A DNA stretch of 64,000 bases, from the NCBI RefSeq assembly GCF_029360725.1, contig NZ_JARKMY010000018.1:434001-498000 (forward strand), written 5' to 3'. This DNA is from Chryseolinea sp. H1M3-3. Its GTDB lineage: Bacteria > Bacteroidota > Bacteroidia > Cytophagales > Cyclobacteriaceae. This document shows positions 25,125-32,610 of this stretch, in pieces. The translations under genes and the position numbers were made by a program. Positions within the stretch are counted from its first letter, which is position 1. The number at the start of each line of letters is the position of its first letter. The notes beneath the pieces are model-generated. The model saw nothing but the letters and a program-made list of their open reading frames with translations. It was not told the DNA's origin and ran no database searches.

Positions 25125-26126
25125 TTACCTGAATATGATTTGGTTCTCCTCTCGATGAATGTCGAGATTATGGGATGCACTAAGCGACTTTAAAACAATA
25201 CCCAGATCGTTGTTAGGCAATGTTCCTGTGAGCTGACGATCAGCAATTGCCTTGTCTTGAATCACGATCTGAACACCGTAGTAATCTTCAATTTTCTGTG
25301 CTACCTCATACAGCGGCGTGTCCTCAAATACCAGCTTGTTCGATTGCCACGCACTGTACCTTTCGGGAGCCACGACTTTGCGTTTGAAGATGGTGTCCTT
25401 TTGAGATATTGAAACCATGTCACCTGGCTTCATATACAAGACAGCATCGTCTTTCGCGTGAAGATCTGACGTTAGCCTTACACTTCCTTCGCTCAGCACC
25501 ACTTCCGTATTACCTCGCCTGTTGTTTACATTGAACTTCGTTCCCAGGACTTCTACATCAACGTTATTAGCGTGAACCAGGAATCGAACATGGTTTGGCT
25601 TTTTCGCGATCGAAAAAAATCCTTCACCTTCCAGCCACACTTCGCGAAACTGAGTAGTACCTAAACTTTTCGGGACCTTTAAGGTGGAATTGGCATTCAG
25701 GGTTACCTCGCTTCCGTCCTCCAGCAAAATATTTTTAGTCATCCCATAAGCAGTGACATAGGTGTCGTAGAAGATTTGGTCACTAAAAAAATAGACCGCA
25801 AATGACATGAATATCAGGATCGATGCAGCAATACCCGTGTATCTTAAGTAAGGCGTTTTTGAAAATAACTTGCGGGCAGGTCGTTGTTGTCGTTGACCTG
25901 ATCGATCAACGGTTTCTGAATCGAGGAACCTTCTGAATGTAGCATTTGCTTTATCTTCGTTGGGCGTATACTGTAGGTGCTTTGCTTCCCAGGCTGCCAG
26001 ATGCTGGTAGAAAATTTCTTCGCTCCCCTCCTCTTGAAGCCACTTTTTGATCATCACCTTTTCATGCGGCGTGGCTCTGTTCTCAAAATAGGCGTTTAAG
26101 ATTCTTTCGGTAACAACTTCTTTCAT
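25125..26126 (-). CDS. FecR family anti-sigma factor
   Basis: A 333-residue single-span membrane protein. The cytoplasmic part (1-90) has the helical sigma-binding domain (ARATPHEKVMIKKWLQE-like segment); a membrane helix lies around 95-115 (YTGIAASILIFMSFAVYFFS); the periplasmic part holds the FecR fold, with TAYGMTKNILLEDGSEVTLN, VWLEGEGFFSIAKKPNHVRF and LGTKFNVNNRRGNTEVVLSEGSVRL, and ends in an STN-like domain (DTPLYEVAQKIEDYYGVQIV). It holds the ECF sigma factor until the STN domain of the receptor signals. It lies between the two genes it connects. Confidence 0.94.
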   Translation of the reverse strand: MKEVVTERILNAYFENRATPHEKVMIKKWLQEEGSEEIFYQHLAAWEAKHLQYTPNEDKANATFRRFLDSETVDRSGQRQQRPARKLFSKTPYLRYTGIAASILIFMSFAVYFFSDQIFYDTYVTAYGMTKNILLEDGSEVTLNANSTLKVPKSLGTTQFREVWLEGEGFFSIAKKPNHVRFLVHANNVDVEVLGTKFNVNNRRGNTEVVLSEGSVRLTSDLHAKDDAVLYMKPGDMVSISQKDTIFKRKVVAPERYSAWQSNKLVFEDTPLYEVAQKIEDYYGVQIVIQDKAIADRQLTGTLPNNDLGIVLKSLSASHNLDIHREENQIIFR

Positions 26127-26203
26127 CCTGACTATGGTTTGTATCCCATAGACAAGTGCAGGCTATCATACCCTATGTCGGAGTTGGTAAAAAATTTTAG
26201 AAA

Positions 26204-26857
26204 TTAATTTCCGGACAGGTAGGCGAGAAAAAAGAGGGTAAGCAGATCGCTGCTTTTGAGTTTTGTTCGAAGGGTGTCCAGTGCTTTACTAATATGCGCT
26301 TCGACAGCTTTTATGGAAATTCCAAGTTGAGCTGCGATCTCCGAATACTTCAGGTTTTCAAACCTGCTGAGCATAAAAACTTTTTTACATTGCGCAGGGA
26401 GGTTATCGATGGTCCTGTTGATTTCCTCGGACAGCTCATCAATTAACATCGTATCCTCTGGTCGAAGAGACTTAAACTGCTCTTCCAGATCGGCAAAGTC
26501 AACATCATTTTTACGTTTACTGAGCTCCCACCGAATGTAATTATAGGCGCTATACCTGACGGCCTTGAAAAGATAAGCACGGTAAGATAAGTTCACCTTT
26601 AAATAATGTTGTTCGCTCCAAAACTTGCAGAAGATTTCTGAAACAATGTCTTCCGCGATTTCTTTTGAGTAGACAAAACGAACGGCGTGACTACAAAGGA
26701 TCTTATAATATTTTTGAAATAATACCTTGCAGCCCTGCTTCGGGTCAGATTCAAAAAACTTCCTGATAAGTGCCTCTTCGTCTATTACTTTGACAATATT
26801 CGACTGGTCGGAAAAACTATTTGTTTTGCTGGAACTTTGAAAATCTGAATGACTCAT
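26204..26857 (-). CDS. ECF-type RNA polymerase sigma factor of the mannan locus
   Basis: A 217-residue sigma factor with region 2 (SHAVRFVYSKEIAEDIVSEI, then FKAVRYSAYNYIRWELSKR) and region 4 (PAQCKKVFMLSRFENLKYSEIAAQLGISIKAVEAHISKAL). It belongs to the large Bacteroidota group of ECF factors paired with FecR proteins. Released from the FecR protein encoded next to it, it should switch on the SusC operon. A good -7 box lies 40 bases upstream. The first 30 residues are polar and probably disordered, with the true region 2 starting about residue 27. Confidence 0.94.
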   Translation of the reverse strand: MSHSDFQSSSKTNSFSDQSNIVKVIDEEALIRKFFESDPKQGCKVLFQKYYKILCSHAVRFVYSKEIAEDIVSEIFCKFWSEQHYLKVNLSYRAYLFKAVRYSAYNYIRWELSKRKNDVDFADLEEQFKSLRPEDTMLIDELSEEINRTIDNLPAQCKKVFMLSRFENLKYSEIAAQLGISIKAVEAHISKALDTLRTKLKSSDLLTLFFLAYLSGN

Positions 26858-26896
26858 AAGTAATTCCGTTTGAACGCGTCAGAACCTTTTGCCAAA

Positions 26897-26904
26897 CAAA
26901 TATA
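26897..26904 (-). promoter_or_regulatory. -7 box upstream of the sigma factor gene
   Basis: The minus strand reads TATATTTG, a perfect TAnnTTTG box, 40 bases before the ATG; TTG at about 20 bases further upstream serves as a weak -33 element. The sigma and FecR genes would be made from it at a basal level by the housekeeping sigma. Confidence 0.6.
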
Positions 26905-27039
26905 AAATTGTTTTCCACAATGCTTTCGAAAACGACACCAGTTAAATTTTTGGCTCATACTCACCTTAGTAGAGAATTTCAATTGGAAGCCGAGCTCCTT
27001 TCGATATAATAATACGTTAGGTTTTTTTAAATTGAATTG

Positions 27040-27798
27040 TCATTGATCCAAATCTTTGAGAATATCAATTATAGCATTAGCAATCAATGTCGTCCCATAA
27101 ATCTTAACGTCCTCTCCGAGGGAGTTCTTTACCGTGTATATATCTACGCTGTCAGGGCCAAGGTATCCGATTATTACTATCCTCCCATGAATCATTTCAC
27201 AATTACTTATAAGTTCACTTGAATCGTGTTCAAGCATTTTAAAGCGCCGGGCTTCATGGAGAACCAAGGGATAGTCTTGTGGCCCTGTTTTTGCCGCCAG
27301 TTCCGAACCCCTATTTTTATCGTGAGTGAGTGCTAGTAAAAACGGAAAACTATATTCCCATTTTCCTCTAAAGTCTATTTGTCTATAATAGCTGTTAGTT
27401 AGCCCATCGTCACGCTGGCTAAGCCCCATAACACCAACCAAATATGCAGCGTCAGAAAACTTTTTGGCCGTTTCAACATGTTTCCCCTCCACAAAACCTT
27501 CAGAAAGAATTACATTATCGGCCTCAATCATGGACTGTGTTAAAATTGAGTCACACATAAAATTGTTTTCATTCCTAAGCATCAGATTAATTCCAATAAC
27601 CTTTGGCTTACATCTCGATAATGTGGCGACAAGTTCTCCAATCCCACACCGGTCTAATTTTCCAACGTTTATAAGGGCAATTTCGTCGGCGTATACAATC
27701 GATGAACCGGGATTAATTTGACTTTTTTCACTTAGCCGTTGCGACTTCCCACATCCAGAGGCGATTACTACGCAAATAACACTTATGCTAAATTTCAT
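27040..27798 (-). CDS. Lipoprotein made of a CHASE2-like sensor domain alone
   Basis: A 252-residue lipoprotein: the signal ends VIASGC, so Cys16 is the probable anchor. The rest follows the CHASE2 pattern: a strand IALINVGKLDRCG, a helix, KPKVIGINLML, a central DAAYLVGVMGLSQRDDGLTN stretch, YSFPFLLAL, then GRIVIIGYLGPDSVDIYTV and a final IYGTTLIANAIIDIL. CHASE2 normally lies in a receptor in front of membrane helices and a kinase, cyclase or GGDEF output; here there is none, so signal output must come from a partner. It stands alone, divergent from the SRAP gene by 187 bases, after the mannan locus. Confidence 0.65.
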   Translation of the reverse strand: MKFSISVICVVIASGCGKSQRLSEKSQINPGSSIVYADEIALINVGKLDRCGIGELVATLSRCKPKVIGINLMLRNENNFMCDSILTQSMIEADNVILSEGFVEGKHVETAKKFSDAAYLVGVMGLSQRDDGLTNSYYRQIDFRGKWEYSFPFLLALTHDKNRGSELAAKTGPQDYPLVLHEARRFKMLEHDSSELISNCEMIHGRIVIIGYLGPDSVDIYTVKNSLGEDVKIYGTTLIANAIIDILKDLDQ

Positions 27799-27984
27799 TG
27801 TATGATTTTTAATATTCAGGTGGCCTCACATTCAGCCGATTTTTTTTTGCATAATTTGTGTACTTGCTTATAATTTTTATAAGAGTATCAAGCCTGAATT
27901 AACCGCTCTTTTTTTGAAAACTTTATAATTGTGAGGCGGTTATTTCAAAACAATCATTGTTAAATTTGACGATACGGATTCTCT

Positions 27985-28872
27985 ATGTGTAACCACAAAT
28001 CCCTAGTAGCTCAATACGATAACTTGATGGATCACTATTCCGCTGCATTTAATTCCATTAACGAAGAATTGAATTTAGTAAAAGAACGGTTTTCAATTCT
28101 AATGTCAAGGAATGAAAAAGAAGCACCGTATCAAAAGGAGGAAATCAAGGAATTAAAATGGCTTCAAAAAATAATTAACAGTTTTACGGATACGCACTAT
28201 AAGCGATATCATGAAAATGCGTTCGACTATTTGCCATCTCCGATAATAACAGCTGGCGCGCCTGATGAGTTTAAATTTTTTAAGTGGGGGCTGGTTCCAT
28301 TTTACTACAAAGACAAAGCTAAGGCAATGGACCTTAGACGTAGCACCGTTAATTGTAAGTCGGAAGAAATGTATAACGACGATAAACCTTCTTTTCGTGA
28401 TGCTGCAAAAAATGGCCAACGATGTTTAATTCCGATAACAGGGTTTTATGAGTGGCGATGGTTGGACGAAAAAGGAAAAGTGAAAATTCCCTACTACGTT
28501 TCTTTTAAGCAAGGAACCATCATGTCTGCCGCCGGTCTGTATAGTCGATGGAAAGATCCAACCACTGGTGAATACTATTATAGCTACACCGTTATTACTA
28601 CAGCTGCAAATTCTCTGATGGAATACGTTCACAACAACGGAAAACGAATGCCGGTGTTCATACCGAAGGAGTACGAAAAAGATTGGTTGAATAGAAGTCT
28701 TTCAAAAGATGATGTGCTAGCATTGTGTCAGCCATTCAAAGCTGACCTTATGAAAGCTAATACAATATCAAAGTTAATCACCACCAAAGAAGCTGAAACA
28801 AACGTCGAAGACGTTCTTAAGCTTCATGAATACGAAAAATTAAATACGGACGAAGTTTTGTCAGAGCTATAA
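27985..28872 (+). CDS. SRAP domain protein (HMCES/YedK family), DNA-protein crosslink enzyme
   Basis: A 295-residue SOS-response-associated-peptidase-type protein. The catalytic cysteine is residue 2 (MCNHK), exposed when the initiator Met is removed; the matching glutamate is Glu156 in GFYEW, and the histidine is His216 in YVHNNGKRMPVF. The conserved RCLIPITGFYEW and GLYSRWKDP blocks are intact. The family binds abasic sites in single-stranded DNA covalently through Cys2 to protect them. An insert of about 80 residues near the N-terminus (residues 10-90, coiled-coil-like) sets this subfamily apart from short YedK proteins. Broken copies at 14.5 and 17.3 kb show that it is prone to duplication. 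The next gene follows by 10 bases. Confidence 0.93.
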   Translation: MCNHKSLVAQYDNLMDHYSAAFNSINEELNLVKERFSILMSRNEKEAPYQKEEIKELKWLQKIINSFTDTHYKRYHENAFDYLPSPIITAGAPDEFKFFKWGLVPFYYKDKAKAMDLRRSTVNCKSEEMYNDDKPSFRDAAKNGQRCLIPITGFYEWRWLDEKGKVKIPYYVSFKQGTIMSAAGLYSRWKDPTTGEYYYSYTVITTAANSLMEYVHNNGKRMPVFIPKEYEKDWLNRSLSKDDVLALCQPFKADLMKANTISKLITTKEAETNVEDVLKLHEYEKLNTDEVLSEL

Positions 28873-28882
28873 AAGTAACTAT

Positions 28883-29185
28883 ATGGGTCGCAATCCAAGT
28901 GTTGAAAACGTGCTGCAAGAAAAAGATTTCGACAAAATATGGGATTATCTCGAAACCAAGTTTGGCTACTCTAAGGAATGGCGCATCGCTTGTTACCAAT
29001 ATATTTATGAGCGTTCGCGGCCTATCACTTCCAAACCAAAGCCGGTCACAGATTTTCTATCCTTCTGTACACGCGAAATCGATCCACTTTTAAACGCTGC
29101 ACACTGTCGACATGAATATCATCCTACGTTCATACGAATGATGTATTTGATGTTCCAGGATAGGATAAAAAATGGAAAACAATAG
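28883..29185 (+). CDS. Small hypothetical protein downstream of the SRAP gene
   Basis: One hundred residues, acidic and aromatic rich at the start (KDFDKIWDYLETKFGY), with a central SRPITSKPKPVTDFLSFCT and a helical end (FIRMMYLMFQDRIKNGKQ). I do not recognise a family. It follows the SRAP gene by 10 bases on the same strand and is presumably co-translated with it, so a link to abasic-site repair is worth testing. A small chance remains that it belongs to the mobile-element cargo rather than the SRAP gene. Confidence 0.65.
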   Translation: MGRNPSVENVLQEKDFDKIWDYLETKFGYSKEWRIACYQYIYERSRPITSKPKPVTDFLSFCTREIDPLLNAAHCRHEYHPTFIRMMYLMFQDRIKNGKQ

Positions 29186-29238
29186 ACCTAACCCTAACCG
29201 GCCAATACTTTTCATTTCACATGGCACGTTGGAACCTA

Positions 29239-29252
29239 TGCTAAGCTTAGCA
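29239..29252. repeat. Perfect 14-bp palindrome in a convergent gap
   Basis: TGCTAAGCTTAGCA is an exact palindrome in the 85 bases between the convergent SRAP partner and WYL genes. There is no T-run, so it is either a short hairpin at the transcript ends or a dimer-binding site. Confidence 0.45.
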
Positions 29253-29270
29253 GATTCTACTTGAAATGAA

Positions 29271-30281
29271 TCAACTCTGTTCATACAACCTCAGGCTCTT
29301 AGCCAACATCTCTTTCAAATCATCTTTTAAGCTCAACGGCTCAAGTACTTTTACCTCCGGACCAAAAGCCAGTAATGTTTGTAATAACTCGTAGTTCGGG
29401 ATCAATTGCAGCCTGACGGTCATGCCTTGCGGTGTGTCACTCACTATTTCTTGTGTGGCGTGTAGATGCTGTGTTTTAACGTAATTTCCCTGTGATGGCG
29501 AAAACCACAGCATTACTTCTTGCACTGGATTGTTGTTTATCGTTACGCCAATCGTATGATAAAAGTATCGTTCGATATCAGCCCCTTTATAGGGTTTGAA
29601 CGATACCTTAGCGGAGGTAACATCTTCAACGCGATCCAGGGCAAGGATGAGTTTGCCCCTACGGTTTTCACTATAACCAAGAAGATACCAGCGGAATTTA
29701 TATTCTTTCAATAAATACGGATGAAACGTATGCTCCTTCCCCGTCAAGTGCTCAAATTTTCTATAGCGTATTGTGACAGGTTTCTGGCGGAGAATCGCCT
29801 GGTACAGCTTATCGAAATGTTCTATGCCCTTGCAATATGGAATCCTCTCAAAGACAATTGGGGAATAAGGTAACTTGGTTTTTTTCTCCTTTAGTTGGCC
29901 CGCGACTTTTCCAAGTTTGTCAAACATACCCTCAAGTTGGTCGAGCACCTGTGCACCTCTAAACCGTTGGAACGATTCTACGATAAGCCCAAAGGTTTCA
30001 ATGTCATTATCTGAAAGCGGTAATTTTTCAATGGAGTAATCTGGGTCTGAATAGTAGAATCCTTTGTTCCTTTTGCAATAAAGAATGGGCGCGTGGTAAT
30101 TCAGCCGTTCGTCATAGCGCATTGCCGCAAAATCCATCTCAAAAGTCCGTTTCGATACGATAATATCACGCTTCTCGGCTTTTTCCATGATCTCCTCGAT
30201 CGTCCAGTATCGCTTTCTTGGATTAGTAAGACATTCATTAATAAGAAGGTAACGGGTAAGGGCATTTTTTACTAGCGGCAT
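29271..30281 (-). CDS. WYL-domain transcriptional regulator
   Basis: A 336-residue regulator with a winged-helix N-terminus (about 1-70: NECLTNPRKRYWTIEEIMEKAEKRDIIVSKRTFEMDF) and a WYL domain (about 135-235: YQAILRQKPVTIRYRKFEHL ... FRWYLLGYSENRRGKLILALDRV), then a C-terminal extension with the MTVRLQLIPNYELLQTLLAFGPEVKVLEP block that ends this class. WYL domains sense nucleic-acid or nucleotide ligands in several defence and repair systems. It is convergent with the SRAP pair, and its upstream region carries three tandem 10-11-bp repeats. Whether it controls the SRAP genes cannot be read from the sequence. Confidence 0.92.
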   Translation of the reverse strand: MPLVKNALTRYLLINECLTNPRKRYWTIEEIMEKAEKRDIIVSKRTFEMDFAAMRYDERLNYHAPILYCKRNKGFYYSDPDYSIEKLPLSDNDIETFGLIVESFQRFRGAQVLDQLEGMFDKLGKVAGQLKEKKTKLPYSPIVFERIPYCKGIEHFDKLYQAILRQKPVTIRYRKFEHLTGKEHTFHPYLLKEYKFRWYLLGYSENRRGKLILALDRVEDVTSAKVSFKPYKGADIERYFYHTIGVTINNNPVQEVMLWFSPSQGNYVKTQHLHATQEIVSDTPQGMTVRLQLIPNYELLQTLLAFGPEVKVLEPLSLKDDLKEMLAKSLRLYEQS

Positions 30282-30320
30282 ATGGGTTGGTTTAAGGTTA
30301 GTGATCGTGAGTATACTGAC

Positions 30321-30352
30321 AGCGGAGCTAAGGCGGAGTTAAGGCGGAGCTA
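30321..30352. repeat. Three tandem 10-11-bp repeats upstream of the WYL gene
   Basis: AGCGGAGCTA, AGGCGGAGTTA and AGGCGGAGCTA follow each other without a gap, 40 bases before the WYL start codon on the promoter side. They could be operator half-sites for the regulator itself or slippage repeats. Confidence 0.6.
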
Positions 30353-30425
30353 GAGTCAGGTTTTTTATATGGTGCGGTCATAATGTCAGGTCTCAAAAAA
30401 AGTAAAAAAAATTTAAATAAAAAAT

Positions 30426-30450
30426 CAGCCCGAAAATAGGCTTCGGGCTG
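30426..30450 (-). terminator. Hairpin with T-run on the minus strand
   Basis: CAGCCCGAA (30426-30434) and TTCGGGCTG (30442-30450) form a perfect 9-bp stem with a 7-base loop; on the minus strand it is followed by a long run of T with a few A. It would stop leftward transcription before it enters the WYL gene, though no leftward gene is upstream. Confidence 0.55.
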
Positions 30451-30548
30451 CCCACCTACTTTTGAAATATCAATTCAACGATAACACCGCGGGTTGTCTG
30501 AGAGGCGATACTAAAATCTATGTTTAACTATTTAAAATTTAAAAATTT

Positions 30549-31118
30549 ATGGCACTTATTAAAGAAAACGACTTAACCGAAGGCATGAGCGGTAAGTTTG
30601 GAAAAAAAATCGTGTTCCGTGTAGTCCAAGGCGTTACTGTGGCAACAAGAAGGTCAACAGCTGAAAGGGTTCAGACCGAAAAACAGCTAGCACAGCGCGA
30701 ACGCTTTCAACGAGCTTCGCAGTATGCTAAAGCAAGGATGGCCGATCCGGTCGCAAAGGCTGAATACAAGCAACTGGCCGGCAAGGGTCCATTTGCCAAT
30801 GCATTCGCTGCTGCGGTTAAGGATTACCTGGTACCTCCGAAGGTATTGGACGTCAAGGTAAGCGAATTTACCGGTGCGGCTGGAAGTACAATTCCAATTG
30901 CAGTCTCCGACAACTTCAAGACCATCAAAATTAAAGTCACCCTAATGGGCCCTGATGGAATTGTTGTGGAATCGGGTGAAGCTTCCTACAAACAAGGGGA
31001 GGTAGAATGGAAATACCTCACGGTACAGGCATTGCCCGTATTAGCTGGTTCGAAGATCGTTGTTACTGCGATCGATCGACCGGGTAATGAAACCACCTTC
31101 GAGAAACTATTAACGTAG
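30549..31118 (+). CDS. Conserved Bacteroidota protein of unknown function, 189 aa
   Basis: Starts MALIKENDLTEGMSGKFGKK, followed by VFRVVQGVTVATRRSTAERV. I have seen this opening (the L-T-E-G-x-S-G-K-x-G pattern with a following strand) in unnamed Bacteroidota proteins of similar length. The first 95 residues are basic and helical (AKARMADPVAKAEYKQLAGK), with a beta-rich last 90 (VTLMGPDGIVVESGEASYKQ, IVVTAIDRPGNETTFEKLL) like a small Ig-like fold. There is no signal peptide. Two candidate roles, nucleic-acid binding for the basic half and protein binding for the rest, are inference only. The gene is alone between the WYL gene and the LpxR-like gene. Confidence 0.65.
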   Translation: MALIKENDLTEGMSGKFGKKIVFRVVQGVTVATRRSTAERVQTEKQLAQRERFQRASQYAKARMADPVAKAEYKQLAGKGPFANAFAAAVKDYLVPPKVLDVKVSEFTGAAGSTIPIAVSDNFKTIKIKVTLMGPDGIVVESGEASYKQGEVEWKYLTVQALPVLAGSKIVVTAIDRPGNETTFEKLLT

Positions 31119-31510
31119 TTTACTAAGGGGAAACTCTTCGGTAGGCACAGCCGCGGCCATTTGGAAGCTTTGCAAAATCTAATATAGAAGGCATTCTCAA
31201 ATCGGACTGTTCGGCTGTCCCTCTAAGGGGTTTTAAAATGGGTCAATAGGACTTCGGCGTCAGGTAGAAGCTGTGCCTGGCGCTTTAGTACTATGTGATC
31301 ATGTCAGAACGATTCTCGGTTACGAGGTATGCGGCTCTCGGTCCTTCGCTTAACTAATAAAAACATTCACGTTCTCTATAATCAAGTCCCCTGAAATGGG
31401 GATTGAATGGACGCGGTTTTTATTTGTATTTCGGATACCGATTCTAGCAATGGTGTTTTCTATCATCGATCAATACGGCACACGCCGTGGTCTTCAAATA
31501 AATATTATTT
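31119..31510. other. 392-base stretch without a gene
   Basis: No convincing coding frame. Small hairpins occur, such as CCCC/GGGG around 31391-31404 and a GCGTCAGG/CCTGGCGC pair near 31250-31275. A TTTATTTG-like sequence near 31420 might be part of the promoter of the LpxR-like gene. Confidence 0.35.
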
Positions 31511-32581
31511 ATGAAACTGATTTTAATCCTGTTACTTTTCTTTCTAACCCAAGTCGCCTATCCGCAGGGTCACTTTAGGCTATATGTTGAAAACGATGTC
31601 TTTGCCTGGAAAGAAAAAGGAGATCGCTACTATACTAACGGCATCAAACTCGAGTGGATTAACCCGAAGTATCATATACGATTTCTGGATAAGATATTTC
31701 CCGATGTTAAAGAACTTACCTCTGAAACGTATGGTTGGGCGCTCGGGCAAAACATTTACACGTCCAGTGACATTACGGTCTCCGATATCATTCCGGGCGA
31801 CAGACCGTATGCAGGATGGCTATACATTAATCTAAAGAAATTTTCCAACAGCACCACTGCACGCAGACGCATCAGCTCAGACCTTAGTCTCGGCGTTATT
31901 GGCCCAGCCGCTTTGGCTTGCCCGGTTCAAAAGGGGTTCCATCAACTGATCAACTCCGATCGCCCCGAGGGATGGTCTCATCAAATCAAAAATAATCCCG
32001 GCATCAATTACAGCATCGAACTAGAACAGGAGTTGTACGACAGTGACAATAAACACATGGACATGATTTGGTTTACCAATGTCGAAGTAGGTACCGTCTT
32101 CGATAATTTCGGTATGGGTACCCTGGTGCGCCTTGCACCCTTCCGGGTATTGGATTCATATTTTGAAAGCACCTTCAGCAAGCATACTACCATTCGGAAA
32201 ATGCGAGAAGGTGTCGAAGGCAAGCATCAAAAAGAAAATGACAGTATTGGCTATCTCATGTCAGAGCAGATTCCTATGAAGGAAAAGAAGAAAGCAGGCA
32301 TCTATTTCTTTGTGAAGCCCTCTGTTCGATTTGTTGCCTACAACGCCTTACTACAGGGCGGTATCTTCAATGGATCTGGTAATGACTATACAATATCTCC
32401 CAACGAACTGGAGCGAATGTATCTAAACTTCGATATGGGGGTGGTCATACCGTTGGGTTACCGTTGGGATGTAGTCTATGGTCAAACGTTCCGTACTACC
32501 GAATTCCGGGGCGCTCCTGTGCATTACTGGGGTTTCATTAATATAATCTACAACTCAAAGACTTCAAGACAATCCCGTTAA
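31511..32581 (+). CDS. LpxR-like outer-membrane lipid A deacylase family protein
   Basis: A 356-residue outer-membrane protein with a signal peptide (1-19, ending VAYPQG). Family marks include NDVFAWKEKGDRYYTNGIKL near the start, DRPYAGWLYINLKKF, LGVIGPAALACPVQKGFHQL and GWSHQIKNNPGINYSIELEQEL, all as in the LpxR (DUF2219) group; the C-terminus closes a beta barrel (GFINIIYNSK). LpxR removes the 3'-acyl chain of lipid A. The conserved Asn, Asp and His near the start fit a catalytic role, but substrate use is inferred from the family. It is followed 29 bases later by an M19-like peptidase gene on the same strand. Confidence 0.85.
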   Translation: MKLILILLLFFLTQVAYPQGHFRLYVENDVFAWKEKGDRYYTNGIKLEWINPKYHIRFLDKIFPDVKELTSETYGWALGQNIYTSSDITVSDIIPGDRPYAGWLYINLKKFSNSTTARRRISSDLSLGVIGPAALACPVQKGFHQLINSDRPEGWSHQIKNNPGINYSIELEQELYDSDNKHMDMIWFTNVEVGTVFDNFGMGTLVRLAPFRVLDSYFESTFSKHTTIRKMREGVEGKHQKENDSIGYLMSEQIPMKEKKKAGIYFFVKPSVRFVAYNALLQGGIFNGSGNDYTISPNELERMYLNFDMGVVIPLGYRWDVVYGQTFRTTEFRGAPVHYWGFINIIYNSKTSRQSR

Positions 32582-32610
32582 ATAATCCTTTTACTTAACC
32601 CACTACCGCT

